Shown piece after piece: positions 18,773 through 28,123 of a stretch of DNA of 64,000 bases; position 1 is the stretch's first letter; each line of letters starts with the position of its first letter. The DNA lies in contig CAVYPA010000004.1 of assembly GCA_963770295.1 (NCBI GenBank), positions 62,001 through 126,000 on the forward strand, written 5' to 3'. The translations under genes were made by a program, and so were the position numbers. The DNA comes from AWTP1-13 sp963770295. GTDB lineage: Bacteria; Pseudomonadota; Alphaproteobacteria; Rhizobiales; Hyphomicrobiaceae. The notes beneath the pieces are model-generated. The model saw only the letters and a program-made list of their open reading frames with translations, was not told the DNA's origin and did not search any database.

Positions 18773-19612
18773 GTGTCGCCATTCCTAATCGACGATCGAG
18801 GAGAGGTGTGGGATCCCAACTCCCGTGTGCTCAGGGCGCGATTGCACGCCTCGGTCGGCGCCCAAGAGCTACGTGATTTCGCAGTGCTGAACCTAGGCTT
18901 TATCGCTTTGGCGATCGGAAAGGCTAGCATCCACATCCAGTTGCGCCCCGCACTTGCTAGGCCAGCAGCGCTCGGCGCACTCTATCTTGCTTTGCACAAG
19001 CATGCTCCTGAGCGCATTGTGGTGAGATGGTACGACGGCGCTTGGCGAGACGAAATTGTCGGCTGGCATCGTGACGGATGGCGCCGCTTAACCTGTCTGT
19101 TTGAGAGCCCCGAAAATCCACCCGTCGGGTTCTCGCGGCGGCGCATTGCGCCCGGGCGGCTCCCGCGTGAGAACCCCTTGCGCCATGTCCTGGTAGATAC
19201 ATCTCGGCTGACCAGCATGGTCGCTAACCCGGCGCAGATGCTACCGGTGCCGCTCTGTGATCGTTATCTTCTGCTGACGGAGGATGATGACCGCGAATTG
19301 CGCGTATGTGATTTTGGGAGCGCCTTAATGTCGCGGTCGCCGCAGTGGCAGAGCCGAGCGCGCGGCCGGCGCATCGATGACCTTCCCGACTGGTACTATG
19401 GACAGTGGGTCGCCAACGCCTATCGCGAGGCCGGGCGCAGTGGTCACCCCGTACTCGAGGAGGTGGCGGCAATGATCGATTGGCCGAAGCTCGGCACGCT
19501 GTCGCACGCTTATTGGCGTTTGATCGTAACGGGAACCGACCCCGGTGGCCGCATCCGCCTGCTAGGCGTGACGCTCGATGACGCGCGCGCCGCTGTCCAC
19601 AAAGCTGGCTAG
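18773..19612 (+). CDS. Hypothetical protein, overlaps its convergent neighbour
   Basis: A 279-residue soluble protein starting at GTG 18773. It is rich in Arg, Trp and His (RRLTCLFESPENPPVGFSRR; DLPDWYYGQWVANAYREAGR) and has no signal peptide, membrane segment or motif I recognise. Its last 51 bases lie antisense to the end of the gene on the other strand. The two genes have similar length and may be a functional pair, but that is inference. Confidence 0.6.
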   Translation: MSPFLIDDRGEVWDPNSRVLRARLHASVGAQELRDFAVLNLGFIALAIGKASIHIQLRPALARPAALGALYLALHKHAPERIVVRWYDGAWRDEIVGWHRDGWRRLTCLFESPENPPVGFSRRRIAPGRLPRENPLRHVLVDTSRLTSMVANPAQMLPVPLCDRYLLLTEDDDRELRVCDFGSALMSRSPQWQSRARGRRIDDLPDWYYGQWVANAYREAGRSGHPVLEEVAAMIDWPKLGTLSHAYWRLIVTGTDPGGRIRLLGVTLDDARAAVHKAG

Positions 19613-20356
19613 GAAACTCTCGAGATCGGCGACGATTTCGTCGCGGCGGCTCCACAGCAGAGCTGTCGTGAGCGTTCCCAATGGCGTGTTTTTGAGCTCG
19701 ACGCTCCACTCCGCGTTAAGATAGCCGGCACGGCGCGCGACCCCACGTGCGAAGACGTCATCGACCATCAGCGTACAGGCAAAATCGACATTCCAGCGCG
19801 CAATGGCCAATGCCCGAGCGATGCGCGGCGTAATCGCGGGCAGGCCCTTTCCTCTGCAGTCGGGATGACACCAGTGTGCTCCAGTGTAGGCCACGTTGCC
19901 CGTGATGAGGTGCGCCGTCGGTGCTGTCACCTGGACGGCCTCGTCCTGCTGCCGCCACGCGTCGGGGTCACGATAGAGGAGGCGCAGGCTGGTCGCCTCG
20001 TCGTGCAAGCTGGTGTTACGCCAATCGAAGTAACGTGCAGCCTGAGTAACGACCACATCTCCGGCGGCATTGCGGCCCAAAAGACAGATCGCCGAGGTTG
20101 GATCTGGCCGTCCGCAGCTTGGGTCAAATACGGGCAGGAGCGGTCGCCAAGTGGCACGATTGGCTCGGTTGATTGCGACCAGCTCCTCGAGCGTTGCAAA
20201 GGACAGGAAAACCCCGCGTTGCCTGGCTGCAGTATCGGCGGCGAGGAGGAGCCTCCCTAACAGCTGCACGGGGCCGTGATTGAGAACGAGGCCCGCAAGG
20301 AAAGAGCCTGGGAGAGGGTGCGCGCCCAGACATGCGTTTTGCCACGATTTTTGCAT
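19562..20356 (-). CDS. Hypothetical protein, possible acyltransferase fold
   Basis: A 264-residue soluble protein. The second half (AHLITGNVAYTGAHWCHPDC, then RGKGLPAITPRIARALAIAR and DDVFARGVARRAGY) has the order of a GNAT fold: a strand, an R-G-K-G-L turn like the acetyl-CoA-binding R/QxxGxG/A loop, a helix, and a late ARRAGY helix. That makes an acetyltransferase-like role possible but unproven. ATG 20356 is chosen over a longer frame whose start region looks non-coding. It converges on and overlaps the gene at 18773-19612 by 51 bases. Confidence 0.55.
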   Translation of the reverse strand: MQKSWQNACLGAHPLPGSFLAGLVLNHGPVQLLGRLLLAADTAARQRGVFLSFATLEELVAINRANRATWRPLLPVFDPSCGRPDPTSAICLLGRNAAGDVVVTQAARYFDWRNTSLHDEATSLRLLYRDPDAWRQQDEAVQVTAPTAHLITGNVAYTGAHWCHPDCRGKGLPAITPRIARALAIARWNVDFACTLMVDDVFARGVARRAGYLNAEWSVELKNTPLGTLTTALLWSRRDEIVADLESFLASFVDSGARVIERHA

Positions 20357-21402
20357 TGCAAGGCCAGCCGATGGTTGTGCTGGCCGCGATGCTTCGTGAG
20401 CTCGCGCAAATCCGCAATGCGGGAAACAACTTAACCCTAAAGGCGGTCGTCCTGCAGTCCACCTATGCGTGGCCGGCCGCAAGGCTTTCGGCGCGACCAA
20501 GACAAGTGCCTGAGGGGGGCATAGCCCCGCGATGCTACCTGCACCCGACGTGAAGCCCTGCTTGCAGGGTCATTCAGAGTGCGCGCTACGTGTGCGGTGG
20601 CTGGTCCGTTGCGGGATAGTCGCCCCTCCCGAGGACAGGAGGACCGGCAACTGACCAAATGGCCAGCACCGGCCCCCCAACCCCTGGCGGACCGGTGCGG
20701 GGTAAGGTCTGCCTGCGCACTAATCGACACCATGCCGTTATGAAGCGCAATCTATAGGACTTGTCCTCTTGCCTGACCTGCGTCAACGCACATTGGCAGC
20801 TTCAAATATCGGCCAGCGCTGGCCGCGGCTTCCTATGGTCATGATGGTGGCTCTGCGTGTGGAGCGGTAGTCATCACAAGCACCGACTCCCATGACCCAC
20901 GACCATTCAGGTCGCCTTATCTCTTTTGCTGGTTCTGCTGCACCTATCCCACGAAGAGCTTCAGTCGAGCAGCTGAACGATTAATTCGCGCGAGCTTCAC
21001 TGAGTGATTAGCTGACGACGGACCGCGGCACGTTCGGTCGTCCATATTTTTTTAAGCCTGCGCACGAGCAAGTGGTGACTCAACCGTTCAGATCGCGCCG
21101 GCAAAGTGGAGGTTTGTTCTCAATACCAATCACTTAGTAGCCAACGCCCTCGCGTTAACAAGGGGCGCGCTCGGTCGCTGCAACCAATGCTCACACCTTC
21201 GTCTCCTACCATTTGTCTAAAGGAGCTTCCTTGATTCGGTTGCCAAAAAATGATGAACTCGTGATGCCATTATAGGCGGCGACATGCATTGGATAAGCAT
21301 AGCCGCACCGCAAACGAATGCAGTTCGCGGTGATCGTGCATAATCGCGGTTATGCCAGTCTACCCAGGATCACCCCCGCCGGGGGTCAATGGAGGGCCAA
21401 GC
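20357..21402. other. Gene-poor stretch upstream of the ABC operon
   Basis: No gene is supported over about one kilobase. Several short frames near 20437-20786 are arginine/proline-rich and look like antisense noise. The last 150 bases probably hold the promoter of the ABC operon, but I could not pick out convincing -35/-10 boxes. Confidence 0.4.
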
Positions 21403-22701
21403 ATGACCGAAGCGGCAACTTCGCGATCTGCATCACGGCGTCGATTTCTCAAACTGGCGGCCGCTGGCACTGCCGCCGCTTTGAGTTGACCGCACCTCGC
21501 ACGGGCGCAATCGAAGACGATCACCGTCTTGCACGAAAGCTCTTTCATTAAGCCCTTCGACGAGTATGTGCAAAACGTGCTCGCCCCTGCCTACGAGAAG
21601 CAAACAGGGATCAAGGTCAACTACGAGGTCACCAGCGTCGGCAGCCTGCCGACACGGATCAGCACTGTCGCCGAAACGGGATCTGGTGCGGATATAACAA
21701 TGAATGGCCTACTCCAGGTCATCCAATTCGGCGAGAAATATTTGGACGTCGGTGACCTTGCTGAGGAAGTCGGCAAAGCGCAGGGGGGCTGGTATGACGC
21801 CGGAAAAGAAGCCGTTTTGGTGAACGGCAAATGGAAGGCGATCCCGTTTAGCAATATCGGCCAGCTGATGAATTGGCGCGCCGATTGGTTTGCGGAGGTT
21901 GGGGTCAAAACGTTTCCCGATACCTGGGAAGAGCTCTATGAGGTCGGCAAGAAGCTCAAGGCCAAGGACCACCCCTTCGGCTTCGAGCTCGGGCATGGCT
22001 TCGGCGATAACCATGGCTGGTTATACCCGTTGCTCTGGTCCTACGGTGGTGCCGAGGTCGCAACCGACGGGAAGACCGTTGTAATCGATTCCGACGAGAC
22101 GGCGCGCGCCGTCGATTTCGCCCGCAAATTCTTCAAGGACACGATGCTCGCCGATGTGCTCGGCTGGACAGACGTCAGCAACAACAAGGCATGGATGTCG
22201 GAGCAAATTTCGTGCACCAACAATGCTGAGAGCATCCTGTGGTTCGCTAAGCGGGAATTCCCTGAAATCGGCAAGGTCACGGCCCAGGCCATGAACCCCG
22301 CGGGACCAAAGGGTCGCTTCCACCTCCTCAACTCGATAAGCCATTCGATCTTCAGCTTCTCCCCGGTAAGAGAGGAGGCGCGCGCCTTCATGCGATGGCT
22401 GATGGAGCCGAAGCAACTGGGCGGCTGGTATGCCGTCGCCGAAACCTACTATCAGCCTCTGCTACATGCCTACGACGACGCGCCGATGTGGAACATAGAG
22501 CCGCGCAACCTCCCCTACCGGGATGCACTCGCCAGCGCGCATCTGCCGGGTTGGCCGGCGCCGGCGAGCCGGCAGCTGGCGGAAAGTGTCGCCAAATACG
22601 TCGTGGTCGATATGTTTGCGAAGGCGTGCGCAGGCGCATCGACCAAGGAGGTCATCAAGACCGCCGAGGCTCAACTTAAAGGTATTTATCGGTCAGCCTA
22701 A
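21403..22701 (+). pseudogene. Sugar-type ABC substrate-binding protein with a nonsense codon in its Tat signal
   Basis: An extracytoplasmic binding protein of the carbohydrate (family 1) type: about 430 residues, with KPFDEYVQNVLAPAYEKQTG near the start of the mature part, then AETGSGADI, IPFSNIGQLMNWRADW and TFPDTWEEL. ATG 21403 follows GGAGG and opens a twin-arginine leader (SRRRFLKLAAAGTAAALS). Codon 29, at 21487-21489, is TGA, where relatives would have an ordinary residue before PHLARAQ; the same frame then continues to the natural stop. Reading could only restart at weak codons such as TTG 21529, losing the export signal. A Trp-to-stop transition is the simplest cause. Confidence 0.82.
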
Positions 22702-22702
22702 C

Positions 22703-23635
22703 ATGACCGTAGTCTCGCATCGCCTTTCTGGTGTCCGGCGCGCGGTGAACGGCCGCACGCCGCTCAAGGCATTGCTCGACCGCGAAGCCGTCTTTAGCTG
22801 GTTGCTAATGGCGCTGCCGCTTCTGTTTCTCGCGTCCCTGGTCGGGTATCCGCTTGTTTACGGCTTATTGTTGAGCCTGCAGGACCGGCCGGTTGCGCAG
22901 ACGGGTACGTTCGTGGGTTTCCAAAATTTTGTCGTCAACTTCCACGACCCGGTCTTCTGGCAGGTGGCGGTCAACACGTTCGTCTATACTGGCGTTGCGA
23001 CATTTCTGAAGATGGTCGGTGGTCTCTGCCTAGCAGTGGCTATGAATTAGCACTTCCGCATGAAGAACCTAGTGCGTGCGCTGCTGTTGCTGCCGTTCAT
23101 CGTCCCAACCGTACTTAGCACCGTCGCCTGGATGTGGATGCTCGACCCCGCTTTCAGCGTCGTCAATCGGCTGTTGGTGGCGCTTGGCTGGCCAAAGCCG
23201 GGGCCGTCCTGGCTCGGTGATCCCACCTTGGCGATGGCCTCGATCATCATCATCAACACGTGGCGCGGACTGCCCTTCTATGGCATTACATTGCTCGCCG
23301 GACTGCAAACGGTTCCCCCCGAGTTATACGAAGCAGCCACTATTGATGGCGCTGGCGGATGGCAGCGGTTCCGCTTTGTGACGTTGCCGCTGCTGCGGCC
23401 AATCATCCTGATCGTAACCCTGTTCTCGGTGATCTTTACCTTCGCGGACTTCCAGCTCGTGTATGTCCTTACGCACGGTGGGCCACAGAACGCGACGAAT
23501 TTATTTGCTACCTACGCCTTCGACATCGCAATGGGAGCCGGGCAGTTGGGGCTCGGCGCGTCGGTGGCGCTCGCGATGCTGCCGGCGCTCGCAGTCCTGA
23601 TCGTTGCGCTGACAATCTATATGCGGAGGAGTTGA
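22703..23635 (+). pseudogene. ABC sugar permease (MalF-like) with an internal TAG
   Basis: The first membrane subunit of the transporter, starting one base after the binding-protein gene. Six hydrophobic segments are visible and the EAA loop is intact (YEAATIDGAGGWQRFRFVTL). At 23048-23050 the reading AVAMN-stop-HFRMKN replaces the usual LNQxFRGxN with TAG, so CAG to TAG is likely. Everything after the stop stays in frame to TGA 23635. The product would be cut after about 115 residues, before the EAA loop. Confidence 0.82.
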
Positions 23636-24477
23636 TGGTTACGGGCCATAGACGGCTCGAACGTGCGGTGCGGCTGTGGCTGCCGGTAGGCTTCTTTCTC
23701 GTGCTTGCGCTATTCCCGTTTTATTGGATGGCAATCACGTCGCTGAAACCAAACGCAGAGCTCTACAACAGAAATGTCATGCCGCTCATCGTGCATGCTC
23801 CAACGCTCAAGCACTACGTCGATCTGCTGACCAAGACGAGCTTCCTTCTTTGGACATGGAACACGATGCTGATAGCCATCGTTTCCACTGCGATTTCATT
23901 GATACTGGGCACGATGCTGGCATATCCATTGGCGAGAATGCGCTTCGCCGGAGCTAGTCTGATTGCGATGACTGTTGCGGCCGTGTACCTCGTACCACAA
24001 CCTCTGCTCTTCATTCCCCTCGCCGACGTCATCAACCGACTGGGTCTCGGCAATACGCTGACATCTGTCATTCTGACCTACCCCACAATGCTGGTTCCTT
24101 TTTGCGCGTGGCTCCTGCTCGGCTACTTCAAGACCGTGCCAAAGGAGCTTGAAGAGGCAGCCAGGATCGATGGTGCCAGCCGGATGCAGACGGTATTGCA
24201 GATATTTCTCCCGTTGTGCATGCCTGGCTTTATTTCCGCCGGCATCTTCGCCTTCACCTTGTCGCAAAACGAATTTCTTTACGCGCTGATCTTTTTGACA
24301 AAAACCACGGTGCGCACCGTGCCAGTCGGTGTCATCGCGGAATTAATCCGTGGCGATGTGTTTTATTGGGGCCAGCTCATGGCTGGCGCATTGCTCGGGT
24401 CGATTCCAGTTGCGCTCATCTACTCGTTCTTCGTCGAGCACTACGTTGCTGGCCTTACTGGGTCAATTAAGGGCTGA
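23635..24477 (+). CDS. ABC sugar permease (MalG-like)
   Basis: An intact 280-residue inner-membrane permease of the carbohydrate uptake type. It has the N-terminal FPFYWMAITSLKPNAELY, about six membrane helices and the EAA loop EEAARIDGASRMQTVLQIFL that contacts the ATPase. The ATG shares one base with the stop of the preceding permease (TGATG), showing operon coupling. With both upstream genes broken and no ATPase gene nearby, this copy is probably not functional even though its own frame is open. Confidence 0.88.
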   Translation: MVTGHRRLERAVRLWLPVGFFLVLALFPFYWMAITSLKPNAELYNRNVMPLIVHAPTLKHYVDLLTKTSFLLWTWNTMLIAIVSTAISLILGTMLAYPLARMRFAGASLIAMTVAAVYLVPQPLLFIPLADVINRLGLGNTLTSVILTYPTMLVPFCAWLLLGYFKTVPKELEEAARIDGASRMQTVLQIFLPLCMPGFISAGIFAFTLSQNEFLYALIFLTKTTVRTVPVGVIAELIRGDVFYWGQLMAGALLGSIPVALIYSFFVEHYVAGLTGSIKG

Positions 24478-24539
24478 CGTCCCTATCAACTCACAACGTG
24501 GCCGCGTACCCCTCGTGAGCTCAAACTCCGGCAAAAAAC

Positions 24540-25071
24540 GCGTTTATGCCCCGGTTTTGAGAGTGAAGGTGCATGCGCTCGTGGCGTCTTCCGCAGATCG
24601 TGCATGCACACTTGCGGAAGTTCGGCCCGAACGCACGCTTCCAGTCCGCGGTCATCAAGCGGATGATCGGCTTGTCTTATAGAAGAAGAACGTTGAAGTG
24701 ATCCCACGGCGTGCCCTCCTCACCTCCTTGGCAATCCGATTGAGACAACCAGGCTCGCGTCGCCGTTTTTGACGAACGTAGCCGGTATGAGACCATGGTT
24801 GATCGTTCCAAGCGCCTCGCCCTCTTGCCGACGATGGTCAATTCATAGCTGCAGGGTGCCAAGCTGCAAGCCATCTATGGTCTCACGTCCGATCCACGGC
24901 ATCAGCAACTTGAGTTGCAAGATATCGTTCGTCGAGCCTGCGTTCGTGCTGGTTCTCCAGCACGAACTTCGTCGCAGCCTCTGTGAACGTGCAAGTGGGC
25001 CTGACGCCATAGATTTGCGCGCGCCACCAAGGAGCCGCACGCTGGCGCCGCCGCGCTATTGGAGTGCTCAT
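24540..25071 (-). pseudogene. Tyrosine recombinase (phage-type integrase) relic
   Basis: Reading the minus strand, pieces of one integrase appear in order but in different frames: WRAQIYGVRPTCTFTEAATK then FVLENQHERRLDE (core-binding N-terminus), LKLLMPWIGRETIDGLQLGT then LQL-stop-IDHRRQEGEAL, GTINHGL, a jump to FVKNGDASLVV, then KPIIRLMTADWKRA and VRAELPQVCMHDLRKT, which is the box holding the catalytic His-x-x-Arg. Relatives have about 150 residues between GTINHGL and VKNGD; here they are gone. Stops, frameshifts and this deletion make it dead. It suggests an old island edge. Confidence 0.7.
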
Positions 25072-25412
25072 TCGGCGGTCATGATTTTCGAGGAGCCATC
25101 GCTTGTCACCTCCTGCAGCACATGAAAACCTTCGAACTCGGGATGGCCGAGCGTCAGCGGCTTGTTGTTGCCAGCGCGGGCGTGCGCCTTGCGGAAGGCC
25201 TCCGACCTCGTCCAGCCCTCAAAGTCGGCGTAGGAGCGCCACATCGTGTGGGACGAATAGAGGATGTGATCCTCGCGCTCGGGGCCGCGCAGCAGGTGGA
25301 ATGAGACGAAGCCTTGGAGTTCGTGCAGGTAGCTCTCACGGGAGAACCAGGCGTTCTCGAAGTCCTTGGTACAGTCCTTGAGCACCTTGAAGCGGTTCAT
25401 GGCGATGTACAT
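25068..25412 (-). CDS. HmoA-like antibiotic-biosynthesis-monooxygenase (heme-degrading type)
   Basis: A 114-residue ABM-domain protein. Start MYIAMNRFKVLKDCTKDFEN, then ESYLHELQGFVSFHLLRGP, SHTMWRSYADFEGWTRSEAF and a C-terminal EFEGFHVLQ strand match HmoA/IsdG-type enzymes, which dimerise and can open heme to free iron. ATG 25412 is chosen because family members begin at this strand; an upstream extension is disordered. It sits directly downstream of a TonB-dependent receptor relic on the same strand, so the pair was probably a heme-uptake and heme-use unit. Confidence 0.82.
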   Translation of the reverse strand: MYIAMNRFKVLKDCTKDFENAWFSRESYLHELQGFVSFHLLRGPEREDHILYSSHTMWRSYADFEGWTRSEAFRKAHARAGNNKPLTLGHPEFEGFHVLQEVTSDGSSKIMTAE

Positions 25413-25489
25413 GGCTGATCCTTCTGCGTTCGCATACTCGGAGCCTTTCGCATCTCTTAGCACCAAATGCGGCTCGGCGGCGTTCCTTT

Positions 25490-25917
25490 AGAACTGCGAC
25501 ACCTGGCCGTGAACAGTGCCGTCTCGCCCAGCCCCACGTGGAGCGCGTGATCGCGGATGGGGTGCAGGTGACAGCGGCAACGTCAGCGCCCACGGGTAGC
25601 CCACGAACAGGTCGTTGACGTTGGCCGCGAGAGTGAAGTTCTCGCTGAGCTCATAGCTCGCGAAGTGATCGAAGACCGCGTAGCTGGGCGTGAATGGATT
25701 GGCCGGGTTGGTCGCATTGATGGCACCGATGAAGGCGTGGGTGGACGAGAACGTGCCGTGCGCCATTGCTTAGCCGCTCCTCAATGAAGCGCAGGCCACC
25801 GGTCAGAACCGACACGTGCTCGGGCAGATGGCTTGGCGCGCCGCGGCCGTTGAGTTGCGTGGGCAGTTCGCTGTGCATGAAGGTTTGGCTGATCTGCCCG
25901 AACGCCGATCCCCCGCT
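25490..25917 (-). pseudogene. TonB-dependent heme/hemoglobin-type receptor, C-terminal relic
   Basis: Only the last part of an outer-membrane receptor remains. One frame gives FGQISQTFMHSELPTQLNGR then GAPSHLPEHVSVLTGGLRF and EERLSNGAR; the adjacent frame continues from about 25765 with HAFIGAINATNPANPFTPSY, then FDHFASYELSENFTLAANVN and NDLF, the usual beta-barrel end. The final strand is degraded (VHGQVSQF). The plug and most of the barrel are absent and at least one frameshift is needed. Confidence 0.68.
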
Positions 25918-26179
25918 TCTCGTCCCGTGACACCGTCAACGGAAAGAAAGCAACATTCAATAGCAGCGCCCGTCCCCAGTCCTGCCACCCCCCCAGATGG
26001 GCACCGACTGGCGCGGTGAGGCCGGCAAGTCGATGTTTACGTGCTTTGTGACTCCCAAGTGGTCTGTCGTCCGCCGCGATGTGTCATTGAACAAAACTCA
26101 AGTTATATCAACGGCCTGTGATGGCATATTCTCGAAGGGTGGCAGCATGCTTATGTGCGGTGCAGCGGGGCTTAGAAGG

Positions 26180-26341
26180 ATGATGATCATGAAGACGTTG
26201 ATGGCGTTGTCAGTCTTGATGTTGACGGTCTTTGCTTCGATCTCAGGGCCTGCGATCGCCGCGGATATCCGCTCAGAACGGGGTGCCCCGGGATGGGACG
26301 GGCCGCAGGATCCTTCACCTCCCTGGGCTCCGCCCGGCTAG
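26180..26341 (+). CDS. Small exported peptide, unknown
   Basis: A 50-53 residue protein that is mostly signal peptide: MKTLMALSVLMLTVFASISG then PAIAA as a cleavage site, leaving a short Pro/Gly/Trp-rich tail (GAPGWDGPQDPSPPWAPPG). GAAGGA lies just upstream of the ATGs at 26180-26189. Mini-proteins of this form are common in rhizobia. Function unknown. Confidence 0.5.
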   Translation: MMIMKTLMALSVLMLTVFASISGPAIAADIRSERGAPGWDGPQDPSPPWAPPG

Positions 26342-26504
26342 TAGTGGCCGCAGCGGTCAGTGTCGCGTTGGCTCCTTCAGCGCACTAGCGCTGACGGCCT
26401 GCGCGGCACTCCACTGTCCGCCATCACGCAGAAAACAAAGCGGAGCTTGAACAGGCCCAAACGACCAGCACTGCATCTCCACGACGAACAAGATGCGCGA
26501 ACGG

Positions 26505-26702
26505 TTACGTCTGACCCGTCAATGTTTTGCGCTCTTCGAGGAGCTTCGCTAGCAGTGCATCCTGCTCGGAGATACGGTCCGCGTTACGCTCCTCGTCCGC
26601 TGCACCCGAATAGGCCGCGGCCTGTTCGGTCAAAACGCGGATATTTTCGCGCACCGCCCGGATGCGGTGTTCAAGTTCGGTTAGCTTTGCTGGGTCGGGC
26701 AT
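26505..26702 (-). CDS. Small coiled-coil hypothetical protein
   Basis: A 65-residue protein, MPDPAKLTELEHRIRAVREN then IRVLTEQAAAYSGAADEERN and LLAKLLEERKTLTG. It is almost entirely helical with a heptad pattern, so a coiled-coil dimer is likely. A strong AGGAGG lies upstream of ATG 26702, which fixes the start. No family role known. Confidence 0.68.
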   Translation of the reverse strand: MPDPAKLTELEHRIRAVRENIRVLTEQAAAYSGAADEERNADRISEQDALLAKLLEERKTLTGQT

Positions 26703-27042
26703 GGAACCTCCTTTGTGCCGGAGCCATTGGGTCACCCTATCATGATGGCGGGTCGACCTGACAGGTTCAGCGTCGCCACCTTTCCTTTGACTTTGCCTCG
26801 CCGCTGGACCGCCATATCCAAGTCGAGGTGGGCTATATCACTTTGATGCTGTTTCAGTTTTTAGTGGGTGGGGACTTCGTCGATGCTTCAGCTGCAAACC
26901 AAATTTTGGCCGGTTGTCGATGGTAGCGTACCAAGGCCTGACCGAACCTACTTCCGCGGCTCTGGGTCAAGGGTCATCTGGCGCGCGTTGACGCGATCAA
27001 TGGTTAGCAAATAACCTCACTGCGTAAGGCTTCGAGTTGGGT
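26703..27042. other. Intergenic stretch without a supported gene
   Basis: No coding frame or structured element is seen between the coiled-coil gene and the methyltransferase gene. Confidence 0.4.
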
Positions 27043-27837
27043 ATGGCAAAACAAACGTCATCGCTCGAATTGGCGGACAATGCCAGAGGTGAAGTAGCGG
27101 ATCTCCTGGATCTGCAATTGTCGCCCCTCGGCTTGGCCGCGATGGATACGCTTGCCCCGCAACTCGGACAGACAATTGTCGATATCGGCTGTGGGGCAGG
27201 TCAGACTGTGCAACAGCTCGCAAGCAGGGTCGGGCCGTCGGGCCGCGTTATTGGTGTAGATCTCGCGCCGCGCGTTCTCGAAGTTGCACGAGCCAGAACC
27301 GCCGCCCTCGGCCAAGTTCAGCTGATACAGGCCGACGCTGCCACTCTTGCCCTGCCGGACGCGATGGCAGACGGCGTGTATTCCCGATTCGGCGTCATGG
27401 CACTCGACGACCCCATTGCCGCCTTTGCCAATTTTCGCCGGATAACCCGGCGCGGTGGCCGACTTGCCTTCGTGTGTTGGCGATCACTGGAAGAAAATGA
27501 ACTCGATTACGTTCCCCTGCGGGCCGCGGGGCTCGATATCCCAATCGACAAGACACCCTTCAAATTCGAGCGACGTGACTATTTGTTTGACGTTTTGCGG
27601 TCGGCGGGTTTTGCCAAGATAGAGATCGAGGCGTTCGATGCGAGAGTTTCGAGCGGAAACCTCGACGCGATGATGGCTGTGCTGACGAAGGTGGGCGCCC
27701 TCGGGAAACTCCTACGGGAAACGCCGGCGCTCATTTCCACTGTCGAACCAAAGGTTCGAGCGGTGTTGCTAGCCGGTGCAGGTGACCGCGACATCAGCCT
27801 CAAGGCGGCCACCTGGATGGTGTCTGCAGCTGCCTAA
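27043..27837 (+). CDS. Class I SAM-dependent methyltransferase
   Basis: A 264-residue Rossmann-type methyltransferase. Motif I is VDIGCGAGQT (residues 44-55), the acidic end of strand 2 is VIGVDLAPRVLE, motif II/post-II is QADAATLALPDAMADGVYSR, and ITRRGGRLAFVCW is motif III. This order is typical of UbiE/methyltransferase_11 proteins acting on small molecules. ATG 27043 is used; a TTG two codons upstream is also in frame. The substrate is unknown and the neighbours give no clue. Confidence 0.87.
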   Translation: MAKQTSSLELADNARGEVADLLDLQLSPLGLAAMDTLAPQLGQTIVDIGCGAGQTVQQLASRVGPSGRVIGVDLAPRVLEVARARTAALGQVQLIQADAATLALPDAMADGVYSRFGVMALDDPIAAFANFRRITRRGGRLAFVCWRSLEENELDYVPLRAAGLDIPIDKTPFKFERRDYLFDVLRSAGFAKIEIEAFDARVSSGNLDAMMAVLTKVGALGKLLRETPALISTVEPKVRAVLLAGAGDRDISLKAATWMVSAAA

Positions 27838-28123
27838 AACGCTCATTCGGTGAACGATCAACTTTCACGATGTTTCACGTCATATCGGTGGAGGAGGTGC
27901 CCACAATCGATACCCGCTATGGATGAGCAGGCGTCTATGCTCAGCCTGAGCGTTCGGTACCAAACAAAGGGGAAGTGCGCGGCACCGAATAGAACGATGA
28001 GCTCGTGCCAGAGACATCGTGCACGCGGCCATGAGAGCTTTCCGCTTCGGTGGCTCACGGGGCGGACAGCGGAAACGCCAAAAAAGCGACTTGTCCGGAG
28101 CACGCAGTCGGTACGATCGAACT

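Noticed and set aside
9486..25071. A single genomic island bounded by the tRNA-like segment and the integrase relic
   Set aside because: Attractive, but no second copy of the att-like segment was found near the integrase, so the island cannot be asserted.
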